This document shows, in pieces, positions 35,688-43,925 of a DNA stretch of 44,132 bases (positions are counted from its first letter, which is position 1; every line of letters begins with the position of its first letter). Made by a program: the position numbers and the translations under genes. A model generated the notes under the pieces. The model ran no database searches and was not told where the DNA came from. It was given only the letters and a program-made list of their open reading frames with translations. This DNA comes from a virus: the IMG/VR virus record IMGVR_UViG_3300037493_001428, positions 1 to 44,132 of that record; one strand, 5' to 3'.

Positions 35688-38600
35688 ATGAGTTGTGTTA
35701 ATCCAAATAATCCAGAGTTTCAAGAATTAGTTAGAAAGACAGGAAACTACTTGCTTGCTGAGATAGAGTTTACAAAAAATTCTCCTATCATTCAGAGCAA
35801 TGGAAAGTTATTAAATCTTCCTGAAGAAGCAAAGCAACGCATATATGAGAACTATGTAAACCTAATGGACAGAAAACGTGAAGGTAAAGCTATCACGTAC
35901 AAGTCATTTATTAAAAGCGTTTATAATAACTTACAAGTTTTTAAATCAAAAGACACATATATTTTTGGTGAGTGGGATAGAAACAATAATGTATTCAAAG
36001 GAAGATTCATGTCTTCCCCAAACATTAGAGAGATGTATGGTGCATTAGATGAGTTAATGGACATGGTTAACTTTGCTGCATCTGTTCCAGAAGATATTGG
36101 ACGTATGCTTGAAAAGAAAGGTATGTACAAACTTAATGTTGGTAAAGAATATGACTTCAAAGGAGAGCAAATGATTAAAAACATTTACTTCTCAAATGAA
36201 GAATTAGTTAGAAAAATATTTAAGAAAGAGGTGAGCGACATCACTGAACAAGATGTTAGAAAATACGACAAATTTTTTAACTATAAGTCTATACTTTATA
36301 AATTGGAAAAGCAATTTAATAAAGGTAAGTTTGATGAAATCTACAATACATTAAAAGAGTTAGGGATTTATGATTACAATGCTTACAAGATTCTTAACAA
36401 ATTCAAACAGTTAGATAAAAACTTTACTCCTGAAGAACTAGAAAAGTTTAAAGCAGAGAATGCAGAATTATATTTCACTCCACAAGAGAAACAGAAATAT
36501 AAAATCTATAAAGAATACATGCAGATCATTAATAGTGTGAAAGATCAAATCGCATCTAATAGTGCATCTAATATGGTTAATATAGATAGAACAGATATAT
36601 TAAACAATCCAAAGATTTATAGTCAACTTGACACTGATTTAAATAAAACTTTAGCCACCTACTTATCAAAGTTTGGTATTAAGACAGAAGTTTTAAAAGA
36701 CATGCAAGATAAATTAGGAATTGATTCATTTGCACATGTTGATATTCTTAATAAGATATTATATACATCTGAAACAAATCAAGGAGAATACCCTCAACAA
36801 GCAGGAAAGTTAATTGCGTACATGATGCAACATAATCCTCTTGTAACAGAGATTATGGCAAACATGAAACGATCTTCAATGTTTGGAAGTAAACTTAGTA
36901 AGGATGATTTACTAGATGTAATTGGTGATTTAATTGCAGAACAACTATACAATAAAACAAACACTCAAGTTCCACAATCAATTCTTGATAAAATTGGAAT
37001 GTTGATTAGACAGTTCTTTCAATTCCTAACAGATGTAAGACTTTCTAGAATTAATAAGAACGTTGGTATAATTGCTGAGAATGTATTGATACAAAATCAA
37101 TCGTTGATTACTTTCTCTCCATTTAAACCTGGAGCATCTGGTAAAGAAGTTGTAAGAGTTAAGTTTCAAGAAGCATTAGATAAAGATCGTTTTGCTACAG
37201 CAATTGTAGATAGAATGGCTGATAAGTTTATTCTTGGAGGAAGTATTTCTTTTTCTGAACAAGGTCCTGTTTTGAGACCTGATGAAAACCAAGTTCATGA
37301 TTTGGATTGGGTTTCTCCATATACAAGAAACACCACTGTAAAAGAATTTGAAAATCTATATCCTGAAGGACAAAGAGTTTATATTAGAGAGATAAACGAT
37401 AAGGATACTGGAGAATGGACTGACACATGGTTAGTGTGTGAAGATGGACATACTATACAGAACTTGGTACTATCAAATGATGGCAAGAATAAAGTTCTTG
37501 CTTATGACATTGTTAGTGATGAGACTGGTGAAGTGGTTAGTAAATACATACCAAAACCAGAATCTCATTCAGGAGATATAGAAGCTAAACCTATTGATAT
37601 TTTCTCAAGTGATGGACAACCTAAAGAAAAATATGGCACTCAAGATTTTACTACCACTTCAGGAACTGTAGTTAAACTTGGAAACTGGAGAGCGTCATTT
37701 GAGGCTAAACTTAGATATGGTCGTTTAAAAGATATTTGGGATTATAATAGATTCATTCCTGATGAAAACATCTATCAAGGAGAGCCTGCAGAAACTAACT
37801 TCCAATTGGAAGGCATGCCTATGTCTGCTGCTAGTGAGCAAACTCTTGCAAAAGTCAAAGAGCTTATTGCTAAAATGGGAGTTAGTATTGAGTCACTTTT
37901 AGAATATGCAAAAAAATCTAAACTGAATCTTAAAGATGTAAATGCTGTGGCTGACATGGTCCATGGTATAATTGCTGTAGCTGAAGGAAAAGAAAATGTA
38001 TCTCTTACAGAAGAGATGGTGCACATTGCCACTGCTATATTACAAGCAAAGAATCCTAAGATGATTACAGAGATGATTGCTAAGATTGATCGTTTCAAAA
38101 TATACAATCAGACACTAAAAGCATATAGAGATAATCCTGACTATCAACTTCCTAATGGTAAACCAGACATTCGTAAGATTAAGAAAGAAGCTGTCGATAA
38201 GTTGATAGCTGAATTAATTGTTAATGGTGGGCAAGATATTGCTCAATACCCTGAACTATTAGAAGAGGAGAATCAAAACTTAGTTCAACGTTGGTGGAAT
38301 GCCATCATGGACTGGTTCAGAGGAATGTACAAATCTACAAACGTTAGTATATTCCAACAGACTGCTGACATTATTATGAATGATCAATTAGAAGGAGACT
38401 TCACAGACATTCAGAATAAACAAATCTACTATCAATTAAGTGCTCCACAAGAAGCTATACAAAAAGAAGTATTAGATAGACAATCTAAAATAAAGAAAGT
38501 AGAGAGTGGTGAGAAAGTTGATCCAATGTTTATGGACACTGAAGAAGCTAGTAACTGGTATGAAATTCAAAACGAAGAAGGTGTTTTTAAAAGAATTGAG

Positions 38601-41600
38601 AAAAGGGTTACTGATCGTGTGAAAGCTTGGTATCGTCAGAGATTTGGAAACAAAACTTTTACTAAAGAAGAACAAGCATTTAATGAATTCAAGAGAAAAT
38701 TTGGAGTTAAAGCTCATGGTTGGTTTGAAGACATTCATGGTAGATATTTTAATTCAGATGGTACAAGAAAAATTTCAATTGATAAAAGAAAGATTAAACT
38801 TTCTCAAACAGAAGAAGACATGTACAATCAATTGGAAAAATACTTCTCAGATCTTGTAGCTAAGTTCTCTGAGAATGGTAAAACTCCTTTGGTGTTTTCT
38901 GAGATTATGTTATATGATCCTAAAGAAAAGGAAGCAGGAACAATTGACCTTATGATTGTTGATGAGAATGGTAAGGTTAATATATTTGATTGGAAGTTCA
39001 TGAGTATGGGAGCTAATCAAGAAGATGTTGCTTGGTATAAACAAGGAGCATATAACATTCAGCTTGGTCGATACAAAGACATGCTTCGTAATTCATATGG
39101 AGTGAAAGAGTTTGGAATGAACAGAGCTATTCCAATCATCATGGACATTAAATCTCCATTCAGTATGAATCCTAATGCTGATCCAATTGTTGCAGGAATA
39201 GCAATTGGTTCTGTAAATCCTTCTGAGATTAAAGAGCTAAGACTTATTCCTGTATCAGAAGAAACTGAGTCTACTGGATTTGATACATTAGATACACTTA
39301 TAAATGATTTGAATGCTGTATATAGACAAATTAGTAAAACAAAAGTTACTGATGATGAAGAGAAGGAGTTCAAATCAAAAAGATTAAATAGCATCAAGAA
39401 AGCAATACGTGCTGCACAAGGATCATTAAACATTGCTCCACTGGTTGAAGTTATTCGTGAGATGAGAATTAGTGGTCAGATGATTATTGATGACTATACA
39501 ACAACTTATGCTAATCGTCCTGCTACAGCAGATGATCTTAATAATAAAGAACTTTCTGACTTCTCAGATGAGATGAGAGAGTACTTAGCAATTGCTGAGA
39601 TTTTTGGTAGAGTGGATGATCGTATTAGAGATCTTATTTATAATTCTGAAATGGAAACAGCAGCTGAAACTGCTGAACAAAAAGAAGCTGTTAAGCTTAG
39701 AAAAGATCTTCTTGATAGTATCAGAGATGAAACTAGTAAGATTAGAGAACATAAAGATGCTATTAAAGATGTCTCTGGTAAATTTGCTGACAAGTTCATT
39801 GGACAGAAAAATCTTGTAACAGGACTTCTTAATCCTGAAGCAGTGCTAAAAGGTTTAGGAGCTTTATTCAATGGTGTATCTGATCTTCCATTAGCGTCAC
39901 TTAAGATTTTATACAAGCTTGTGAACAATGCTAAAGGTATGGCATCTAGAATTGCAAATGGTGAAGTTGAAGAACTTATGGCAATTAGAAAACGTCTTGT
40001 TGAAAGAGGTGGTAACACAAGAGATTTAATAAAACAAATCTATCAACGAGACGATAAAGACAATTGGGTGAATAAACTTATTTATAAATACAATAAGGAT
40101 TTTTACACTGCTGTTGATCAGAATGCTGAAAGTGGATACAGAAGCAAAGCTTGGTTAAAAGACAACATTGATATAGAAGCTTATAAAAAAGAAGCTTTGC
40201 AAAAAATGAATGAGAACATTAGATACTACGAAAGAAGATATGCTGATGATTCTAATTTATTGGATCAAATGATCTATGAAGAAAAGTTGAAATGGGATAT
40301 AGATGATGAAAACTTTAATGGTTGGAATAACTACCTTATAAAAAGACATCCATTAGAAAAATGGCAATCTCAAGAATATATAAATCTGTCTAAAGACAAA
40401 GACTTATTAGATCTTTACGAATTCATTTCTAACATAAATCAAAAAGCCAAATCTGTTGGATACATTCAGAATGCTGTAGCTTCTACATTCTTACCATTTG
40501 TTAGAAAATCAATGGCTGAGAGTCTTGCTTGGGATGCTAGTCTTTCTGTATTAACTTCTATGGGAGATAGTCTTTCAATGAGAGCTGAAGATGTTGGATA
40601 TGGATCTATTAATGAGCTCACAAAAGAACTTGAACATGGTATTCCTAAATACTACACACATGACTTTAGTAGAGCTGAGGATGGTACAAATGACTACAGC
40701 GATGTGAGTGAAGACTTGTTCAAAAATATGATTATGTACATTAATCATATGGAGAAATACTCAATGTTAACTGAGATTGAAGGACAATTACAATTGGTAA
40801 AAACAATTGAGGAAGGTAAAAAACACTTGAACACTAGTCAAACAGGTGACGTTATTATTAAGAATGGTAAACCAGATGAGATAGCAGGAAACAAGGAGAA
40901 CACTCAAATGTTTGATGATTTCTTACGTGGTTTATTATACGAACAAAAATATCCTCTTTCTGATTCTGACACTCCTTTAAACTTGAATGTTAAAAATGCT
41001 GTTAAAAAAGCAATTAATAAGGTTGCAGGTAGAGAAGTTTATCCCATTGATGAGAATCCAAGTGCTACGTCATTAGTTAAAAGTATTGATGCAATGAACA
41101 GAGCTTTCCAATTAAAAACTCTTGGATTTGAAGTGTTATCTGGAGCTGTGAATGCCTTTGGTGCTAATATACAAGTTGCTACACAAGCTGGTAATTATTT
41201 TAAAGCTAGAGAAGTTTTAGCCAATGAACGTAAATTAATTGGAAACAAGTTTAAAAATAACGAGGAAAGAGATATGTTTGTTCAATTAGTTGATGCTTTC
41301 ATGCCTTTGAAAGATGATCCTACATATGATAAATTAAAAAAAGCAGGATTATCAAAAATAACTCAACAAAATTTTTCTGATTGGTTATGGGTATTTATGA
41401 GAAATCCTGAACAACACATGGAAAAATCTATATTCTTAACCTTGTTAGATAATACAATGGTTGAGGATGGTAAGCTTGTAAACATTCGTGAGTTTGTTAA
41501 AAACAAATATAAAGATAGATATGAGCAAGGTGCAGCTAAAGCAAGAGAGATTGATAGCAAGATTGATTCAGAAATTGCAGAACTTAAGAAAACAAGATCA

Positions 41601-42563
41601 ATTAGTGTAACTAAAAAATTAATTGATGGTAAACTTGAGATTCCTGGTTTTGATATGAAGAATGTCAATGAACTTCAAAGACTTACAAACTTAACTAGAC
41701 GTATTGCAAGAAATGCAACAGGTGGTATGGCAGACTCTGATATGAACAGAGCTTCTATGAACATCTGGTTGAGGTCAATGATGGTGTTTAAAGGTTGGAT
41801 TCCTAAACTTTTGAAAACACGTTTCTCTGAACTAGCAGAAGTTTCAGATGACTTCTCTACAACAATTGATGAAGATGGTATGACTATTGGTCAGAAATAT
41901 GATATAGGTCGTATTAGATTATTTGGACATGTATTAGGTGATGGTATAATCCAAGGTGCTGCAAACATTCGTAACATTATGGTTCTTAATGATGCAGGGC
42001 TTGCACGTTTGGATAAGATGTACGAAGACTTTGCTGCAAGTTATGAGAAACGAACTGGTAAAGTTCTTCAAATGGATAAAGCTGATTTTATTGACTTGAT
42101 GAGAAACAATTTACGTAATCAGGTAAAAGAGTTAGCAATATTGATGAGTTTATTTGCAATGTACTTATCATTAGGATTTATGGCTCCAGATGATGATGAA
42201 GACAAAGCAACTAAAAACTTCTACAGATTCTCTCTAAGAACTGTTGACAAGTTTGTTAATGAGCTTTCGTTCTTCTACAATCCTGTTGAGTTCCAAAAAC
42301 TATTGAGTGGAAGTGCGTTTCCTGCATTAGGAATATTTTCAGATATTGAAAGATTTACAAGTCATTTCTTTATGGAAACTACTGGTGTAGACCTTTCAGA
42401 AATGGATCGTGGTTCAGAAGAAGTTAGAAAAAAAGCACAACCAATTAAATATTTTAGTAAGATGTTACCTATTACAAAATCAATGATCACATACATGGCA
42501 ATCTTTGATTCTGATTTTGCAAAAGAATATGACGTAACAATACAAAAAGAAAGTATGAGGTAA
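35688..42563 (+). CDS. Giant 2,291-residue virion protein with RecB-type nuclease and two degenerate zincin domains
   Basis: It starts MSCVNPNNPEF, 1 base after the preceding stop, and was probably made to be ejected with the polymerase protein. Domains seen: a first zincin-like domain at about 345-450 with the HExxH position read as Q370QAGK374; a second at about 745-885 with E775EMVH779; both keep the downstream acidic helix (E418, E842) and the following hydrophobic helix. A PD-(D/E)XK nuclease of RecB type at about 990-1165 shows H1010, E1072, GTIDL with D1087, D1101-W-K1103 and Q1125LGRY1129. The C-terminal 900 residues are helical, with LGFEVLSGAVNAFGANIQ at about 1815 and a probable membrane segment at about 2147-2168 (LAILMSLFAMYLSLGFM). 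The nuclease could degrade host DNA or process phage DNA ends at entry; which one cannot be told from sequence. Confidence 0.75.
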   Translation: MSCVNPNNPEFQELVRKTGNYLLAEIEFTKNSPIIQSNGKLLNLPEEAKQRIYENYVNLMDRKREGKAITYKSFIKSVYNNLQVFKSKDTYIFGEWDRNNNVFKGRFMSSPNIREMYGALDELMDMVNFAASVPEDIGRMLEKKGMYKLNVGKEYDFKGEQMIKNIYFSNEELVRKIFKKEVSDITEQDVRKYDKFFNYKSILYKLEKQFNKGKFDEIYNTLKELGIYDYNAYKILNKFKQLDKNFTPEELEKFKAENAELYFTPQEKQKYKIYKEYMQIINSVKDQIASNSASNMVNIDRTDILNNPKIYSQLDTDLNKTLATYLSKFGIKTEVLKDMQDKLGIDSFAHVDILNKILYTSETNQGEYPQQAGKLIAYMMQHNPLVTEIMANMKRSSMFGSKLSKDDLLDVIGDLIAEQLYNKTNTQVPQSILDKIGMLIRQFFQFLTDVRLSRINKNVGIIAENVLIQNQSLITFSPFKPGASGKEVVRVKFQEALDKDRFATAIVDRMADKFILGGSISFSEQGPVLRPDENQVHDLDWVSPYTRNTTVKEFENLYPEGQRVYIREINDKDTGEWTDTWLVCEDGHTIQNLVLSNDGKNKVLAYDIVSDETGEVVSKYIPKPESHSGDIEAKPIDIFSSDGQPKEKYGTQDFTTTSGTVVKLGNWRASFEAKLRYGRLKDIWDYNRFIPDENIYQGEPAETNFQLEGMPMSAASEQTLAKVKELIAKMGVSIESLLEYAKKSKLNLKDVNAVADMVHGIIAVAEGKENVSLTEEMVHIATAILQAKNPKMITEMIAKIDRFKIYNQTLKAYRDNPDYQLPNGKPDIRKIKKEAVDKLIAELIVNGGQDIAQYPELLEEENQNLVQRWWNAIMDWFRGMYKSTNVSIFQQTADIIMNDQLEGDFTDIQNKQIYYQLSAPQEAIQKEVLDRQSKIKKVESGEKVDPMFMDTEEASNWYEIQNEEGVFKRIEKRVTDRVKAWYRQRFGNKTFTKEEQAFNEFKRKFGVKAHGWFEDIHGRYFNSDGTRKISIDKRKIKLSQTEEDMYNQLEKYFSDLVAKFSENGKTPLVFSEIMLYDPKEKEAGTIDLMIVDENGKVNIFDWKFMSMGANQEDVAWYKQGAYNIQLGRYKDMLRNSYGVKEFGMNRAIPIIMDIKSPFSMNPNADPIVAGIAIGSVNPSEIKELRLIPVSEETESTGFDTLDTLINDLNAVYRQISKTKVTDDEEKEFKSKRLNSIKKAIRAAQGSLNIAPLVEVIREMRISGQMIIDDYTTTYANRPATADDLNNKELSDFSDEMREYLAIAEIFGRVDDRIRDLIYNSEMETAAETAEQKEAVKLRKDLLDSIRDETSKIREHKDAIKDVSGKFADKFIGQKNLVTGLLNPEAVLKGLGALFNGVSDLPLASLKILYKLVNNAKGMASRIANGEVEELMAIRKRLVERGGNTRDLIKQIYQRDDKDNWVNKLIYKYNKDFYTAVDQNAESGYRSKAWLKDNIDIEAYKKEALQKMNENIRYYERRYADDSNLLDQMIYEEKLKWDIDDENFNGWNNYLIKRHPLEKWQSQEYINLSKDKDLLDLYEFISNINQKAKSVGYIQNAVASTFLPFVRKSMAESLAWDASLSVLTSMGDSLSMRAEDVGYGSINELTKELEHGIPKYYTHDFSRAEDGTNDYSDVSEDLFKNMIMYINHMEKYSMLTEIEGQLQLVKTIEEGKKHLNTSQTGDVIIKNGKPDEIAGNKENTQMFDDFLRGLLYEQKYPLSDSDTPLNLNVKNAVKKAINKVAGREVYPIDENPSATSLVKSIDAMNRAFQLKTLGFEVLSGAVNAFGANIQVATQAGNYFKAREVLANERKLIGNKFKNNEERDMFVQLVDAFMPLKDDPTYDKLKKAGLSKITQQNFSDWLWVFMRNPEQHMEKSIFLTLLDNTMVEDGKLVNIREFVKNKYKDRYEQGAAKAREIDSKIDSEIAELKKTRSISVTKKLIDGKLEIPGFDMKNVNELQRLTNLTRRIARNATGGMADSDMNRASMNIWLRSMMVFKGWIPKLLKTRFSELAEVSDDFSTTIDEDGMTIGQKYDIGRIRLFGHVLGDGIIQGAANIRNIMVLNDAGLARLDKMYEDFAASYEKRTGKVLQMDKADFIDLMRNNLRNQVKELAILMSLFAMYLSLGFMAPDDDEDKATKNFYRFSLRTVDKFVNELSFFYNPVEFQKLLSGSAFPALGIFSDIERFTSHFFMETTGVDLSEMDRGSEEVRKKAQPIKYFSKMLPITKSMITYMAIFDSDFAKEYDVTIQKESMR
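36700..37060 (+). other. Degenerate zincin domain 1
   Basis: Same layout as the intact domain in the upstream giant protein: strand (ILYTSETNQGEY), helix at the HExxH position (PQQAGKLIAYMM, active residues replaced by Q, Q and K), acidic helix (DVIGDLIAEQL, E418) and hydrophobic helix (IGMLIRQFFQFL). Presumably non-catalytic. Confidence 0.55.
37920..38350 (+). other. Degenerate zincin domain 2
   Basis: VSLTEEMVHIATAIL occupies the HExxH position; the first His is Glu (E775), while the Glu (E776) and second His (H779) remain. The acidic helix (KLIAELIV, E842) and the aromatic hydrophobic helix (RWWNAIMDWFRGMY) follow. Probably inactive, possibly a structural or substrate-binding module. Confidence 0.55.
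38655..39180 (+). other. PD-(D/E)XK nuclease domain (RecB-like)
   Basis: Residues about 990-1165. H1010 in a first helix, E1072 in FSEIML, D1087 in GTIDLM, D1101 and K1103 in FDWKF, then Q1125xxxY1129 give the full RecB/AddB/Cas4-type motif set. Catalytic residues are all present, so activity is expected. Confidence 0.82.
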
Positions 42564-42586
42564 TGCTATATTATGTACAAAACTTT

Positions 42587-42617
42587 GATTAATATAAAAA
42601 ATTTTAATATATAAATC
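42587..42617 (+). terminator. AT-rich hairpin after the giant genes, possible terminator
   Basis: GATTAATATA pairs with TATATAAATC (9 of 10 positions) around an 11-base A/T loop, starting 24 bases after the stop. It has no U-tract and few G-C pairs, so termination is uncertain. Confidence 0.3.
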
Positions 42618-42619
42618 GT

Positions 42620-42636
42620 TACATTTGCTTACTACA
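42620..42636 (+). promoter_or_regulatory. Candidate phage promoter motif (copy 2)
   Basis: TACATTTGCTTACTACA, 14 of 17 identical to the motif at 19527-19543. It directly follows a hairpin and precedes the lysis genes, as copy 1 follows a hairpin and precedes the polymerase operon. Confidence 0.45.
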
Positions 42637-42700
42637 AATTAATCGTTTTTATCAAGGGAGAGAGTGGAAAACTAGTTACAAACTATAACATCATTCTTAA

Positions 42701-43138
42701 ATGAGAACATTTCTTTTACAATTATTAGCAGCCCTACTTTTATTTTTTGCGCCAATTCAACAGTTAGTTATGGTCGTAGGTCTAGCAATCATGTTAGATA
42801 CATTCACAGGTATTTATAAATCAGTTAAATTAAGTGGATGGAGATCCATTCGTAGTAGAAAGTTGTCAAATATAATAAGCAAACTAGTTCTTTATGAGGT
42901 GTCAATCATTCTCCTCTATCCAATTGATAAGTTTTTATTGAACGAATTGCTGCTGAACGTTGTTTCAGTTCAATTCTTTTCTACAAAAGTTGCATGTGTT
43001 CTTCTTATTTTAGTAGAGCTTACATCAATTAAAGAAAACGTAGAAGCTGCTCTTAAGATAAACATCTGGCAGGTTTTGAAAAAAGCAATCAATAGAGCAA
43101 AAGAATTAAAAGGTGATATTGAAGAGATTAAAAACTAA
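42701..43138 (+). CDS. Holin (phage_holin_4 / toxin-secretion holin-like)
   Basis: A 145-residue membrane protein. Hydrophobic segments lie at about 3-17, 20-33, 61-80 and 97-111. The segment LDTFTGIYKSVKLSGWRSIRSRKL is typical of the Bacteriophage holin family 4, where an Asp-Thr-x-T-G motif follows the second hydrophobic segment. The C-terminus is a charged amphipathic helix (KKAINRAKELKGDIEEIKN). Holins make holes in the inner membrane at the end of infection to release or activate the endolysin. It is the first gene after the second candidate promoter and heads a lysis cassette with the M15 peptidase and a spanin-like protein, which supports the call. No ribosome binding site is evident near the ATG. 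Confidence 0.8.
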   Translation: MRTFLLQLLAALLLFFAPIQQLVMVVGLAIMLDTFTGIYKSVKLSGWRSIRSRKLSNIISKLVLYEVSIILLYPIDKFLLNELLLNVVSVQFFSTKVACVLLILVELTSIKENVEAALKINIWQVLKKAINRAKELKGDIEEIKN

Positions 43139-43168
43139 TAAAGATAAACAATTTAAAAAAATAAAAAT

Positions 43169-43477
43169 ATGTTTAGTACAACTAATGTATATATAACAAT
43201 ATTTGCTGTAATACTGGCAATGTCATTTATTGGCTATTCTGTTTATTATATAAATAGAATGTTTTCAGATAACACACAAGAAATTTTAGTTAGATTTATA
43301 CTATTAGTATTTACAGCTTTAGTTGGTGTGTTTGTAGTGGATAAAGTAATAGCTTTTGGTATGCCTTTATTATCAGAACATCAAAATGACCAATTATTTG
43401 ATTTAATAAAAACCCTTACTTTAATGATATTTAGTTATTATTTTGGTACAAAAAAAGAAAAAAATGCAACTGAGTAA
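43169..43477 (+). CDS. Small membrane protein, possible second holin or antiholin
   Basis: A 102-residue protein with three predicted membrane segments at about 7-28, 39-68 and 79-96, ending in SYYFGTKKEKNATE. Short proteins with a hydrophobic helix followed by YYFG-type and a charged tail are common in phage lysis cassettes. It lies between the holin and the M15 peptidase and overlaps the latter by 14 bases. The A-rich leader AATTTAAAAAAATAAAAAT precedes the ATG. A role as a second holin, an antiholin or a pinholin partner is inferred from context only. Confidence 0.6.
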   Translation: MFSTTNVYITIFAVILAMSFIGYSVYYINRMFSDNTQEILVRFILLVFTALVGVFVVDKVIAFGMPLLSEHQNDQLFDLIKTLTLMIFSYYFGTKKEKNATE

Positions 43478-43925
43478 ACACTTATCACTTGCTGAAGTTA
43501 CAAGAAGTGATTCAGCAAAAAGAAATGGTATCAGCAATGAACCTACAGCAGAACATTTAGAAAACTTTAAATTGTTAGCTGAAAAAGTATTTGAACCTAT
43601 TAGAGAACACTTCAAGGTTCCTATTCATATATCAAGTGGATACAGAAGCGTTGCTCTTAATAAGTTCATTAAGGGTAGTTCATCAAGCCAACATTGTACA
43701 GGTGAAGCAATTGATATCGACATGGATGGAACATCAATTACCAATAAACAAGTTTTTGATTTTATTAAGCAACATCTAAACTTTGATCAAATGATTTGGG
43801 AATTTGGTACAGATTCTAACCCTGACTGGGTACACGTATCATACGAATCAACTGGTAAACAACGTAAGCAAGTTTTGAAAGCTGTTAAACAAGGTGGAAA
43901 AACAAGTTATGTACCATATAAGTAA
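43464..43925 (+). CDS. M15-family peptidase (D-Ala-D-Ala carboxypeptidase-like endolysin)
   Basis: A 153-residue protein of Peptidase_M15_3 type. ISSGYRSVALN is the substrate-side motif; S-x-H77-x2-G-x-A-x-D84 and WVH124V give the three zinc ligands of the family. It cleaves peptide crosslinks or stem peptides in peptidoglycan, here most likely as the endolysin. The frame is open back to a TTG at 43443, but the ATG at 43464 gives the usual family start (MQLSKHLSLAEVTRS) and is chosen; it overlaps the upstream gene by 14 bases. No signal peptide, so release through the holin is expected. The gene overlaps the next one by 17 bases. Confidence 0.88.
   Translation: MQLSKHLSLAEVTRSDSAKRNGISNEPTAEHLENFKLLAEKVFEPIREHFKVPIHISSGYRSVALNKFIKGSSSSQHCTGEAIDIDMDGTSITNKQVFDFIKQHLNFDQMIWEFGTDSNPDWVHVSYESTGKQRKQVLKAVKQGGKTSYVPYK

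Larger units (their letters stand above)
42564..42700 (+). other. Intergenic regulatory region before the lysis cassette
   Basis: A very AT-rich gap holding an imperfect hairpin (42587-42617), copy 2 of the shared 17-base motif (42620-42636) and a purine run AAGGGAGAGAG at about 42654-42664. The purine run is too far from the ATG at 42701 to be a normal ribosome binding site. Confidence 0.55.

Noticed and set aside
42654-42664. AAGGGAGAGAG as a Shine-Dalgarno site for the holin
   Set aside because: It lies more than 35 bases upstream of the ATG at 42701, and the only near start codon (GTG) leads to a stop after three codons.
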